A stretch of 64,000 nt of DNA from Cohnella lupini (GCF_003386205.1 NZ_QRDY01000019.1:42035-106034), one strand, 5' to 3'; shown: positions 35,287 to 44,731, counted from the stretch's first letter. Notes: generated from the letters alone by a model not told the origin. Program-made: numbers and translations.

Positions 35287-35469
35287 CTATGCGAGACTGC
35301 CGCCGGATGCTTGTCTATTGCCTTTGCTAACGGCCTTGTGGGCGGCTCCTGTTCTATTCAAGGCTCCCGCGCCGCCAATAACCTGTTTCATCTCTTTCTC
35401 GCTGAGTTTCTTGTCTTCGTCGCGCAATTCTTCCAGACGAAATTTTTCCGTTTTTTTCATTTCGGCCAT
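35287..35469 (-). CDS. Double-glycine leader peptide, candidate bacteriocin/signal precursor
   Basis: The 60-residue peptide starts at an ATG with GGGAGA eight bases upstream. The leader is charged and helical and ends LSEKEMKQVIGG (residues 22-33), a classical C39-peptidase recognition sequence. Cleavage after Gly33 would release a 27-residue core, beginning AGALNRTGAAHK and ending ASGGSLA. This core is cationic and contains no Cys, Trp, Tyr, Phe or acidic residue. No known modification enzyme gene is present unless the rotamase-like protein acts as one. The gene lies just upstream of the rotamase and exporter genes in the same direction. It could be an antimicrobial peptide or a signal. Confidence 0.75.
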   Translation of the reverse strand: MAEMKKTEKFRLEELRDEDKKLSEKEMKQVIGGAGALNRTGAAHKAVSKGNRQASGGSLA

Positions 35470-35563
35470 CGCTTATCTCTCCCTTTAGATGAAATCCTTC
35501 TATCTCCATCGTATTGGAGATTGGAAATATGTACAAGCAACTAAAGTTGTATGCGGCGTTCGC

Positions 35564-38065
35564 CTACAATAATTGCAATTGCTTCGCTCTGGACACGGCT
35601 TGAATCCGATTTTTGGCTTCGAGCTTCTGATAGAGATGATGAATATATCGTTTAACCGTTCCTTCGGAAAGATACAGACCTCGGGCGATTTCCTCGTTCG
35701 ATCTACCCTCTGCGATCAACCTCAATACCGTTTCTTCCCGATTCGTAAGCGATATTGGCAACGAGTGGGTAAGAAGTTCGGCGCGCGGTTTGCCCTCATC
35801 CTGAAATATTCGGACATAACCCTCAGGTTCCGCCAATTCGTGCGCTTCCTTTAGGGACTCGGCAACCTTTGCCGGGTTCCCCTGAATTTCGTATGCCGTC
35901 GCAAGCAAGAGGTGAATTTCGATTCGGCTGCCCAGTCGATCCGCGAGCTTTGCTTCTTTCTCCAAATGAAGCAACAAATGAACCGCATCATCCGTTTGTT
36001 CCTGTTCAATGAGTAGTCGCGCTAACGTAAGATTCACATACTCCCTTGAAACGCTGGTCTTGTCCGACGCTAAAATATGCCGACGCAACACCCAACGTTC
36101 TCCTGCGGCCCGATCTCCTTGAACCAACCGAAGCCGAACTAGGCAGGCCTCCAATAATAGCTGCCAATGCGGGGAATGGAACGGTTGTATATCCTGAATG
36201 GCTTGCCGAATCAGGGTCTCCGCTCCCGCGACATCGTTTTTTGCTCGGAAAATTTTCGACAACAGAATAATGCCGGGAGTTATAACGCCGAGATTGTGCT
36301 GAGTGGGAGGCATCGTGAGTGCTTGCCGCAGTATAGCTTGCGCTTCGTCTAGTTTGTTCCGTTCGTAATACAGGTCCGCAAGGAACACGTAACCGTAACC
36401 TTCCAGCGTATAATGAAGCGCGCGCTGTCTTCTTTCCGACGATGCGACCTTCGCCGATAGTTCTTCCATCTTGCTTAGTCTTCCTCCGAAGCCGATCGGT
36501 CCGCGATACAGCAGCGCCTCGCCTAGGTTAACGACCTTAACGATCGAAGAAAATTTCTCCAGTCCTTCGAGATTTTCGTCAAGCAGTTGCACGAAAGTAT
36601 CAATATCCCCTTGGTAGAAAGCAACTGAAGCCCGATATAGTCCCATCCTCAGTTCCATGTCTCTTCGAGCTTCCGGAGGGAGTAAGCCCTCACTCGTGGC
36701 GAGTAATCGCAATGTTCGCTCCAACAAACTTTTCGCTTCATGGATCTGTCCGGACGCCGCCATCTTCCCAGCTTGAAAATAAAACAAATCGGGACGAAGA
36801 ATGATGCTTTCAAGCGGCAGCGCGGCTAGCCACCTCAGCAAGGCCGCTTCCTCCCCGCTCTTGATGATCGCCGAGAAATGGCGTTCTATGCATTCCGCGG
36901 CCCCCTCGTATTCTCGGGCCTCCAGCGCATGATCGATTGCTTCCCTGATTGAACCGTTATGTTCATACCACTGATATGCTCTCCAGTGAAGCGCCTCGAT
37001 TTCCGCTCGATTCATCTTTATTTGCAGCCGTGCCCTCAGCATGTCTCCAAATAAGTGGTGGTACCTGTACCATGTTCGCGTATCATCCAAGGGAATAAAG
37101 AAGAGATGGGAGCGGTCCAACAAGTCGAGCATGCGGCCGGTATCTTCTCGCTCGGTAACGGCCTGAGCGAGTGGGGAACAGATATGATTCAAAATTGAAG
37201 TTTGCAACATAAAGGATTGAATATCTTCCGTCTGGCGGTTGAGCACCTCGTCCACCAGGTAATCGATAATATAACGATTGCTGCCGGAGAATGATTCGAG
37301 ATAGGAAGCAATATCGCTCCTTCCCTCCAAGGAAAGCAGAGCGAGAATGAGACCTGCCGCCCAACCTTCCGTCTTCCGCTCTAGCAAAGCGATTTCTTCC
37401 GACGTGAGAGTCATTGTCGACACTCGGTTCTGTAGTGCGTCTATTTCGTCGCTCTTAAAACGCAGTTCGTCAGCGTCGATATGGGCAAGCTGCCCCTGAA
37501 GTTTAAATCGGGACAATGGCAGTGGCGGAAGCGTTCGGCTGATAATGGGCAGTTGCAATCGATTGGGGATATGATGGATGAAAAAAACAATGCTTTCCAG
37601 TATTCTGGCATCCGCAATCGTGTGAAAATCGTCCAAAACGAGAACGCATGCCTCTGGAAGCTCGCTGATTTCATGGATAAGAAACGAGATAGCCGATTCT
37701 TCGGAAGAACCTCGAAGGGACATTAATATCGATTCAGATCGGAGCGCAAAATCGGGAAAGCATTGAACGATAGCGGCTACGACGCAGCTCCAGAAGCGGA
37801 CGAAATCTCCGTCTCCTTTTTCAAGCGACACCCAAGCCGCTTTGTCTGAACAGGAGGATCTCAGCCAACTGCCTACAAGCGTCGTCTTCCCAAAACCCGC
37901 CGGCGCAGTGATAACCGTTAGTTTGAGCCGACCGCCTTCATCAAGCCTCGTCAATAAACGAGTCCGAACGACTTCTCCATCCCTCGGTCGCGGCAAAGCA
38001 ATTTTCGAAGAGAGAACCCTGTTTCTTGAAATATGGAGCATGTCCTTGTCTGTTTGATTATCCAT
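35564..38065 (-). CDS. MalT/LAL-type ATP-dependent transcriptional activator
   Basis: The 833-residue regulator starts with an NTPase of the STAND class (Walker A ITAPAGFGKTTLVGSWL, residues about 52-68; Walker B-like ACVLVLDDFHTI). A long TPR-like helical region follows, and a C-terminal LuxR DNA-binding domain (LTNREETVLRLIAEGRSNEE, LSEGTVKRYIHHLYQKL). Such proteins act as inducer-dependent activators. Its stop lies 95 bases upstream of the precursor peptide gene, in the same direction, so it is the likely activator of the peptide locus. No ligand can be deduced. Confidence 0.87.
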   Translation of the reverse strand: MDNQTDKDMLHISRNRVLSSKIALPRPRDGEVVRTRLLTRLDEGGRLKLTVITAPAGFGKTTLVGSWLRSSCSDKAAWVSLEKGDGDFVRFWSCVVAAIVQCFPDFALRSESILMSLRGSSEESAISFLIHEISELPEACVLVLDDFHTIADARILESIVFFIHHIPNRLQLPIISRTLPPLPLSRFKLQGQLAHIDADELRFKSDEIDALQNRVSTMTLTSEEIALLERKTEGWAAGLILALLSLEGRSDIASYLESFSGSNRYIIDYLVDEVLNRQTEDIQSFMLQTSILNHICSPLAQAVTEREDTGRMLDLLDRSHLFFIPLDDTRTWYRYHHLFGDMLRARLQIKMNRAEIEALHWRAYQWYEHNGSIREAIDHALEAREYEGAAECIERHFSAIIKSGEEAALLRWLAALPLESIILRPDLFYFQAGKMAASGQIHEAKSLLERTLRLLATSEGLLPPEARRDMELRMGLYRASVAFYQGDIDTFVQLLDENLEGLEKFSSIVKVVNLGEALLYRGPIGFGGRLSKMEELSAKVASSERRQRALHYTLEGYGYVFLADLYYERNKLDEAQAILRQALTMPPTQHNLGVITPGIILLSKIFRAKNDVAGAETLIRQAIQDIQPFHSPHWQLLLEACLVRLRLVQGDRAAGERWVLRRHILASDKTSVSREYVNLTLARLLIEQEQTDDAVHLLLHLEKEAKLADRLGSRIEIHLLLATAYEIQGNPAKVAESLKEAHELAEPEGYVRIFQDEGKPRAELLTHSLPISLTNREETVLRLIAEGRSNEEIARGLYLSEGTVKRYIHHLYQKLEAKNRIQAVSRAKQLQLL

Positions 38066-38136
38066 ATTTAACTCACTTCTTTACCCTGGATTAGCCGTAC
38101 TACCTTGAATAATTCTTCACATTAAGTAATAATCCT

Positions 38137-41052
38137 TCACTCTGTCGGATGCCGTCGCTCTCTCGAACCGCCTTGTACAGAAAGAACATCGCACAAAAAC
38201 TTGCCGGTCAACGACGCGTCGGTCTTCGCAACTTCTTCGGGCGAACCGCTTGCAACGACCAATCCCCCGTTTTTCCCGCCTTCCGGTCCCATGTCGATCA
38301 GATAATCTGCCACCTTAATCAAGTCTAGATGATGTTCGATAACGATGACGGAGTGTCCTGCGGCCACAAGCTGGTGCAAGCAGTCGATTAGTTTTTGGAT
38401 ATCGCTCAAATGCAATCCGGTCGTCGGCTCGTCGAGAACGTACAGGTTATGTGCTCCGCGAATCATTTTGCTAAGCTCGGTCGCGAGCTTAATACGCTGC
38501 GCTTCTCCCCCCGACAAGGTCGTGGAAGACTGGCCAAGCCTCAAATAGCCGAGACCCAGTTGATGCAAAACTTTTAATTTATGCGATATGTAAGTTTGAT
38601 CGGAGAAATAAAGAATCGCTTCCTCGATACTCATCTCCAGCACTTGCGCGATGTTCCTGTCGCGGATGCGAATCTCGAGTACGTCTTCGTTGAATCTCGA
38701 CCCTTGGCATACCGGGCAAACGGATTCGACGTCGGCCATGAATTGAAGCTGGGTCGTCACGACTCCTTCGCCCTGGCAGTTTTCGCATCTGCCTCCGTTT
38801 TTTTGATTAAAACTGAAGTCCTGCTTTGCCAGCGGTTTTCCCGCCTCGGCGGCGGCTTCCGCGAACAGGTCCCTGATTTTATCGAAAAAACCGACATAAG
38901 TGGCCGGATTGGATCGGGTGCTGCGCCCGATCGGGGATTGATCGATTTTGACGATTGCCGACAAATTCTCGTGTCCGGTCAGTTCATCGTGTTCTCCCGG
39001 AACGATGCGGGCATCGTGGAAGTAAGAATGCAATTGCTTGCAAATAACTTCGTTAATAAGCGTGCTTTTGCCTGAGCCGGAAACACCCGTCACGCATACA
39101 AGCATCCCCAGTGGAATATCGACGTCAACGTTACGCAGATTGTTTGCTCTAGCCCCTCGCAACGATAGCTTTAAACCGGAAGGTTGCCGACGAACGGAAG
39201 GCGTCTCGATCTTCCGAGCCCCCGACATGAACATGCCGGTATTGGAATCGGGATGTAGTCGCAGCTGCTCCGCGGTTCCTTCGGCGATGATTCGCCCTCC
39301 GCTCGCGCCTGGGCCAGGTCCGATCTCGATAATATGATCGGCGCTGCATATCGTTTCCATGTCATGCTCGACGACGATGATCGTATTTCCGATATCGCGG
39401 AGCTTTTTGAGCGTTTGGATGATTCGTTTGCCGTCTCTCGCGTGCAAGCCGATACTAGGCTCGTCTAGTACGTACAACATGCCCATCAAGCCGGAACTGA
39501 TTTGCGTCGACAACCTGATTCTCTGCGCTTCCCCGCCGGATATCGTATCCGATCGACGACCAAGGCTCAGATAGTCGAGTCCGATATCGAGCAGCAAATC
39601 CAGACGCGACTGAATTTCCGTGACGATTTGCTTCCCGACTTGGGCTTTCTCCGGCTCGAACGCAATCCCCGTTAATCGCTCTTTAAGTTCCGCGATCGAA
39701 CATTCGCATAGCTCGTGAATATCCGCACCGCCCACTTTCACGTCGAAACGTTGACGCCGAAGTTTTTTTCCTTCGCAGTCGGGACAGGCGTGTTCGACCA
39801 TGACCCGTTTGTAAAATTCCTCTTCGCCGCCTCCCCGCGTCTTGCGCTTCAAGAACAGCTTGTACCACCAGTTGGTAATATGTACGAATCCGCCGAAGCC
39901 CATCATTTTCCCCTCATGCCTGAATTGCGATTTGGATGCATCCTCTCCCGGTTGAAAGAGAAACTTCGCACCTTGGGTTCCGTACATCAACAGGCTTTGA
40001 ACCGATTCGGGAAGCTCCTTGTACGGCGTATCGAGACTGAACCCGAAATGATCGGCCATGCACCGGACTAGTGACCAATGCCAGGTACCCGTTCCGGGAC
40101 CGAGCAGCTTCGGATCGATCGCGCCTCTTCGGATGCTTTTGTCCGCGTTTTTGACGAGAAACTTCGCTTCCGCTCGCATGAACGTTCCGATTCCGCCGCA
40201 TGTCCGACAGGCGCTGCCGGGATCGTTGAAAGAGAAAAAGTTCGGCAGCAATTCGCCCATCGTCAGATGGTGTTCGGGACACGCGAAGCCGCGGTAAAAA
40301 CCGATTTCGTCAACGAACGCATTTGGGGGCGTCTCCGCGATTTCGAACCGAATAAAACCTTCTCCTACGAGCTTTAAGCTGTTCTCTATCGTTTTCGTTA
40401 ACGATTTATAAATGTTCGGCTCGACGACGACTTTATCGACGATCGCTTCGATTTGGTATTCCGCTTCTTCGTCAAGTTCGATCGGATCGCTTAAATTGAT
40501 TCTGTTGCCGTCAATGCGGACCGTCCTGAACCCTTTCGCGCGAATTTCATCGAGCGTCGTTTCGTAAGATTCTCCGTAAATTTTGTGCGCGGGAGCAAGC
40601 ACTTCGAGAACCGTGCCGTTCGGCAGCTGCCGTATATGGTCGATCATTTGGCCGGGAGATCGAATGGGTACAGCATGATCGCATAGCGGACAATTCGCTT
40701 CTCCGGCAGAGGCGAATAAGAGCCTCATGAAATCGTAAATATCGGTCATCGTGCCCACGGTCGACCTCGGGTTAACGATTCCTTTTTTCTGCTCGATGGC
40801 AATAACGGGAGATAGACCTAACACGACATCAACGTCCGGTTTCTTCAATTGGTTCATCCGGCTTTTGGCGAACGTCGACAAGGATTCCAGGAAACGGCGT
40901 TGTCCTTCCCCGTAAATAACTTCGAAAGCGAGCGAGGATTTCCCCGATCCGCTGACTCCGGTGACGACCGTCAGCTTATCCCGCGGAATGTTGACGTCGA
41001 TGTTTTGCAAGTTGTTCTGCCTCGCCCCGCGTACTTCGATGAATTGCCTCAT
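38137..41052 (-). CDS. UvrA-family ABC ATPase (excinuclease subunit A paralogue)
   Basis: The 971-residue protein has two ABC modules. The first Walker A is GVSGSGKSSLAFEV, the first signature TISGGEAQRIRL, the second Walker A GVSGSGKSTLINEV and the second signature TLSGGEAQRIKLATEL. Zinc-binding cysteines occur in CRTCGGIG, CPDCEGKK and CENCQGEG/CPVCQGSR. The UvrB-interaction-like region is present (about 150-250). Length is like classical UvrA. Its pairing with a nucleotidyltransferase gene, rather than uvrB, suggests a paralogue (UvrA2/drug-tolerance type) rather than the housekeeping protein. Its ribosome site GGGAGAAG overlaps the stop of the upstream gene. Confidence 0.85.
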   Translation of the reverse strand: MRQFIEVRGARQNNLQNIDVNIPRDKLTVVTGVSGSGKSSLAFEVIYGEGQRRFLESLSTFAKSRMNQLKKPDVDVVLGLSPVIAIEQKKGIVNPRSTVGTMTDIYDFMRLLFASAGEANCPLCDHAVPIRSPGQMIDHIRQLPNGTVLEVLAPAHKIYGESYETTLDEIRAKGFRTVRIDGNRINLSDPIELDEEAEYQIEAIVDKVVVEPNIYKSLTKTIENSLKLVGEGFIRFEIAETPPNAFVDEIGFYRGFACPEHHLTMGELLPNFFSFNDPGSACRTCGGIGTFMRAEAKFLVKNADKSIRRGAIDPKLLGPGTGTWHWSLVRCMADHFGFSLDTPYKELPESVQSLLMYGTQGAKFLFQPGEDASKSQFRHEGKMMGFGGFVHITNWWYKLFLKRKTRGGGEEEFYKRVMVEHACPDCEGKKLRRQRFDVKVGGADIHELCECSIAELKERLTGIAFEPEKAQVGKQIVTEIQSRLDLLLDIGLDYLSLGRRSDTISGGEAQRIRLSTQISSGLMGMLYVLDEPSIGLHARDGKRIIQTLKKLRDIGNTIIVVEHDMETICSADHIIEIGPGPGASGGRIIAEGTAEQLRLHPDSNTGMFMSGARKIETPSVRRQPSGLKLSLRGARANNLRNVDVDIPLGMLVCVTGVSGSGKSTLINEVICKQLHSYFHDARIVPGEHDELTGHENLSAIVKIDQSPIGRSTRSNPATYVGFFDKIRDLFAEAAAEAGKPLAKQDFSFNQKNGGRCENCQGEGVVTTQLQFMADVESVCPVCQGSRFNEDVLEIRIRDRNIAQVLEMSIEEAILYFSDQTYISHKLKVLHQLGLGYLRLGQSSTTLSGGEAQRIKLATELSKMIRGAHNLYVLDEPTTGLHLSDIQKLIDCLHQLVAAGHSVIVIEHHLDLIKVADYLIDMGPEGGKNGGLVVASGSPEEVAKTDASLTGKFLCDVLSVQGGSRERRHPTE

Positions 41053-41058
41053 TCCGAA

Positions 41059-42015
41059 TCACTTCTCCCATTTCGGCTCTTCGAATAGATCATAACAATA
41101 GGCTGGTTCAAGCAGACGAATGCGGCTCTTCGGCGTCGGTTTCGTTTCCATTTCAAGCTTGGAGATGAGCCCCATTTCCGCAAGCCAATCGCATCCCGTC
41201 GTCACGGAACCGGTGTCGATGGAAATGACGGCGCTGAATTTCATGACAATGTCGGTTACCGTGCGAACGTCAGCCTGAACTTTCAAATATCCCAAGATCG
41301 GCTTGAACAATTGCTCCGCCCGTTCTTTCAAATAATCGTTTATCATTCGAAGAGCGAGCCGCACTTTCTCTTCCGTCGCTTGCTCTTTCACGAAGTCCGT
41401 ATAGACCGCATGAAAAAAAGCAGGATTATACTTAATAGCCTGGTGGACCGACTCCCTCATGGGAACCTCTTTATGGATCAATACCTCGATTTGCGAGAGT
41501 ACGTCGACCATTTTAATGACCCAGAAAGCACTATAGACGGCATCCTCTTTCACGTACATCCATTTTTCCGCTTTAGCCAGTAGACTGAGTGTGAAACACC
41601 CGAGCCGCTGAAGCTGAAGCTGCCTGTCACGATCGCCGACATAACGGATTTGTTCGAAATAATCCGTGATCGAAGCGTCCTTCGCGAACAATAAAGTGCT
41701 TCGAGCAAGCATCGATTGGTCGAAGGAACCGCTTATCGACCGCTCAATCCACCGCTTGAATTCGTTTCGGGTTTGTATGCTCGCGTTGATGGGAACCTCG
41801 TTCTCGACGAAAGTCATGTAATCCGAGTTAAGCTTCTGATCTTGAACGATCAGCTTGAGATCGATGTCCGATTTCTCCCAAACTTGATCGTACGAAAGAC
41901 TTCCTAGCAACACGGCAGCGATCACTTGTTCGTCTTGTTGGACTTTGTCGATGAACTGCCGCAAAGCCTCGCGAAACATCGCTGTTGCTTCCTCTCCGCT
42001 TTTCCCCGTTACCAC
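41059..42015 (-). CDS. Nucleotidyltransferase-domain protein
   Basis: The 318-residue protein starts at a GTG with AGGAGG six bases upstream. Residues 20-75 form a minimal pol-beta-type nucleotidyltransferase core (VLLGSLSYDQVWEKSDIDLK, with GS and DxD metal residues). The rest is helical with no clear motif, except a C-terminal segment that resembles a winged helix. Family members modify antibiotics, tRNA or proteins; no substrate can be assigned here. The UvrA-family gene starts 6 bases downstream, so the two form an operon. Confidence 0.78.
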   Translation of the reverse strand: MVTGKSGEEATAMFREALRQFIDKVQQDEQVIAAVLLGSLSYDQVWEKSDIDLKLIVQDQKLNSDYMTFVENEVPINASIQTRNEFKRWIERSISGSFDQSMLARSTLLFAKDASITDYFEQIRYVGDRDRQLQLQRLGCFTLSLLAKAEKWMYVKEDAVYSAFWVIKMVDVLSQIEVLIHKEVPMRESVHQAIKYNPAFFHAVYTDFVKEQATEEKVRLALRMINDYLKERAEQLFKPILGYLKVQADVRTVTDIVMKFSAVISIDTGSVTTGCDWLAEMGLISKLEMETKPTPKSRIRLLEPAYCYDLFEEPKWEK

Positions 42016-42251
42016 GAATATCCTCCTCGTACCACGTTAAATGCTTTAGATGCCAGCAATTTCGAAATTCTAACAAAAAAGAGCACGACATTTTCAAGTG
42101 TGCTCTACGCCATACTATTATCTCAATAAACTATATTTTGGAAAAGAAGTTTTTCGGCGGTATTGAATCTGGCCGATTCTCCTGCACTGCTAGTTGTGGA
42201 TCAATTATCCTGCATGATATAATTTATAAAAATGGAAAGAAGGGATAAACG

Positions 42252-42446
42252 TTGAACGCAAAAACAAACCTTCGCCATCAACGTTTCAACGCATTTCATA
42301 ATAAACATAATCAACGAGTAGCAGAATTTCATAAACGTCACGCTACTCAAATCGCGAACGGGGATAATGGAAATAGTTTAATAGCGAGATGGGAAAGATT
42401 TGTTTATAATAAAGCACTGGATATTTTGAAGATACTTAAAAAATAA
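42252..42446 (+). CDS. Small basic hypothetical protein
   Basis: This 64-residue, Lys/His/Asn-rich peptide starts at a TTG, with AAGAAGGGA about six bases upstream. A perfect terminator follows within 10 bases. These signals, and a position in its own promoter-sized gap, support expression. No signal peptide, membrane span or known motif is visible. It could equally be a small RNA with a chance frame. Confidence 0.45.
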   Translation: MNAKTNLRHQRFNAFHNKHNQRVAEFHKRHATQIANGDNGNSLIARWERFVYNKALDILKILKK

Positions 42447-42453
42447 TTTAATT

Positions 42454-42487
42454 GAGGCTGTTCCTACGTGAAGCAGCCTCTTTCATT
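42454..42487 (+). terminator. Terminator of the small gene 42252-42446
   Basis: GAGGCTG and CAGCCTC form a perfect 7-bp stem followed by TTTCATTCTTTT. Confidence 0.75.
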
Positions 42488-42547
42488 CTTTTCAAGTTAA
42501 CCTCACGTTAGTTGAATCAAAAAGGATCAGGCCACAGTAGCGATATC

Positions 42548-42667
42548 TTAATCAAGAAAATTGTTTTGTTTAATTACATCATCAGTGTATGAAAAATAGA
42601 CTATATCTCCACGCTTCAATTCATAAAATGCAGGATCAACAACTAATTTATGGGTCAATAATGCCAT
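42548..42667 (-). pseudogene. Short remnant resembling part of an S26 signal-peptidase-like protein
   Basis: A 39-codon open frame on the minus strand reads MALLTHKLVVDPAFYELKRG and then DIVYFSYTDD. The KRGDIVYF segment is typical of signal peptidase I-like proteins before their second conserved box. No ribosome site and no catalytic Ser/Lys region are present, so this is at best a fragment. The gap 42488-42693 holds nothing else. Confidence 0.3.
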
Positions 42668-42693
42668 AAATATCAATAACTTTCTCGGTGAAA

Positions 42694-43137
42694 TTAGTCA
42701 AGCTTTATAATTTTATCAAAGCAGTATGAATCTTTATCATAGCCATTATGTTCATAGAAAGCATGGGCAACAGTTCGCTTCATCCCTGTACATAGAATAA
42801 TGCTGGATATTCCTATGTCTTTCGCATAATTTTCAGTGAATCGTAGCAGTTCAGTGCCTATCCTATGACGCTGAAAATCATTATGAACAGCAAGTCCGGT
42901 TATATGCAGATAACCATTCCCAGACCCAACAGCTAATGCATGAACGGTAGATATGAAACCAACAACATGTTTATCAAGTAACGCTACAAACGTTTTGTAA
43001 TTGCCGGCTTTAATCATCTGTTCCATCGTAACGCGAAAGTTCTCATCCGTAACTGTACGAACGCCAAGTACAACGTTCCATAAGAAAACAACTTTAGTAT
43101 AATCGTTTGCTACAACTTCTCGTATCTTAATTTCCAT
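42694..43137 (-). CDS. GNAT-family N-acetyltransferase
   Basis: The 147-residue protein has the GNAT fold, with acetyl-CoA loop VHNDFQRHRIGTELLRF (Q/RxxGxG/A form) and C-terminal GMKRTVAHAFYEHNGYDKDS. GGGGGCAGG precedes the ATG. The substrate is unknown. It is a single gene; the 190 bases upstream (43138-43327) show no other feature. Confidence 0.85.
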   Translation of the reverse strand: MEIKIREVVANDYTKVVFLWNVVLGVRTVTDENFRVTMEQMIKAGNYKTFVALLDKHVVGFISTVHALAVGSGNGYLHITGLAVHNDFQRHRIGTELLRFTENYAKDIGISSIILCTGMKRTVAHAFYEHNGYDKDSYCFDKIIKLD

Positions 43138-43327
43138 ACCCTGCCCCCGTTAATAGAAATATTCATGAACAAAGGACTCGACAATTGATGAAGCTACCTG
43201 TTACTTCAATGTAAAAAGCAGACTGTCGCTGCAATCCGCTTCATTCCTCTATAGTTCCCCGTCGTCTTTGTTAGTTTATACATGTCGTATTATCGCGATA
43301 GTTAGACTATGAAAAACTAGGAAATTG

Positions 43328-43741
43328 CTATTGATTCATAATCCCATCCATTTTTAATTTTTCTTTATCCATCAAGGAGAATACTCCTGGAAGAAAATCA
43401 TCTAATCTTCCGTACCCTCCAATAACATCTCCATTTATTTCATAAATTGAGGCGTGTATTTCTTTTCCTGTTTTTTGTTTTTCCTTTAAAACGTAGGTGA
43501 TAATATCCATTTCTTTATTGTTGTATGGCTCCAAATCGATTCCTGCGTCTCTTGCACTTACATAATTTCGCCAATTATTTATCAATTCCGTTTCTTTGCT
43601 TTTTTTGTCCTTAATATGCCAGCCAAACGACTCTAGGTATTCAATGTGCTTTTCCGGATTCTCTTCGTCTAATTCTTTACCGCAACCAATAAGTAGAACA
43701 AAACTACATAATGAAAAATAAACAATCATCTTTTTAACCAT
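43328..43741 (-). CDS. DUF4830-type lipoprotein
   Basis: The 137-residue predicted lipoprotein has the signal KKMIVYFSLCSFVLLIGC (lipobox LIGC). The mature part, with HIEYLESFGWHIKDKKSKET and the C-terminal YEINGDVIGGYGRLDDFLPG, looks like the DUF4830 family of Firmicutes. Function unknown. GGGGTG precedes the ATG. The low-GC gene is possibly co-transcribed with the next gene upstream (43795), 53 bases away. Confidence 0.7.
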   Translation of the reverse strand: MVKKMIVYFSLCSFVLLIGCGKELDEENPEKHIEYLESFGWHIKDKKSKETELINNWRNYVSARDAGIDLEPYNNKEMDIITYVLKEKQKTGKEIHASIYEINGDVIGGYGRLDDFLPGVFSLMDKEKLKMDGIMNQ

Positions 43742-43794
43742 AATGTAGTTACACCCCTAAAGAGAATCATCATTTGATATGAGACGTGAACACC

Positions 43795-44517
43795 TCATGA
43801 ATTTTGTATATTCAACCAGTCTTGGGGTTGCGGCTGTTCCAATGAAATTGGTCCATAACTACGTGTATCATTGATCGTTTTACGTACAACGATATCCCCT
43901 CTAGCATTAAGTGCTTCAATCTCAAATGGAGTTGAGACAGACAGTGGAAGAAATGCGAACCAGATCGTATGGCCAACTTCGGAACCTGCTGATTTGGCCG
44001 CGTAAACTCCAGGCACTTGTCCGTCTATGACGATATTTACACTCTTAATGGAAGGATCCAGAACTTCACCGACCACCATTGGGAAAGGGGTATGGATTCC
44101 CTCAATCTTCGGCATTACCATATAATTTAGCATTGCTTTTACGGTTGTGCTTCCTCCGATTCCGTATCCGCCACCCCAGACCCATTTCCATCCAAGCCAC
44201 GTTTTCCTTACATACTCGATTTGAAGGTCACTACCCTCTTTCTGATAAAAACGCTTAATGAATAAAAGAACACCTCCATCAACAGATTCTTTGTGTATTA
44301 CCTGCATTACTGGAAATTGTCGTACCTTTTGAACAGCCTCTTCTGGAGTCTTACCTAGCGGTATACGAATCGTTCCCCCAATTACATGTGACATTCGTCG
44401 ATCCTCCAATCCTCCAGGAAGATCCTTTGCAACGGCATAAGCAAAACCCAGGATAATACAGGTTAAAAGCGCTCCGACACCGATCCGAATGAGCCGACTA
44501 CTGTGTTGTTTCGGCAT
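43795..44517 (-). CDS. Membrane-anchored hypothetical protein
   Basis: The 240-residue protein has one N-terminal membrane segment (residues 9-28, RIGVGALLTCIILGFAYAVA). The outer part has two regions. The first (about 45-130) contains WLGWKWVWGGGYGIGGS. The second is an Ig-like strand set (PFPMVVGEVLDPSIKSVNIV). No family was recognised. GAGGTG precedes the ATG. Confidence 0.6.
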   Translation of the reverse strand: MPKQHSSRLIRIGVGALLTCIILGFAYAVAKDLPGGLEDRRMSHVIGGTIRIPLGKTPEEAVQKVRQFPVMQVIHKESVDGGVLLFIKRFYQKEGSDLQIEYVRKTWLGWKWVWGGGYGIGGSTTVKAMLNYMVMPKIEGIHTPFPMVVGEVLDPSIKSVNIVIDGQVPGVYAAKSAGSEVGHTIWFAFLPLSVSTPFEIEALNARGDIVVRKTINDTRSYGPISLEQPQPQDWLNIQNS

Positions 44518-44677
44518 GCCCTAGCACCTCGTCAATTTGTATTATTGTTAAACCCATTTTAAAGTATTTTTCACCATAGCTTATTTTTATCACCTTTGAA
44601 TTATTTCCCATATATTAGGACGCTTGAAATGAGTAATCGTTGCGTTATCCCGCCAGTGCATCTCTTATTGCATGCAC

Positions 44678-44705
44678 AAAAAAACTCCGCGAGACGACGG
44701 AGTCT
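44678..44705 (-). terminator. Terminator of the phosphoester salvage operon
   Basis: On the minus strand GACTCCG and CGGAGT form a stem with a 7-9-base loop, followed by seven T residues. It lies 27 bases after the last stop codon (44732). Confidence 0.85.
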
Positions 44706-44731
44706 AATGCTCAGATCGATGTTCTTTATTG

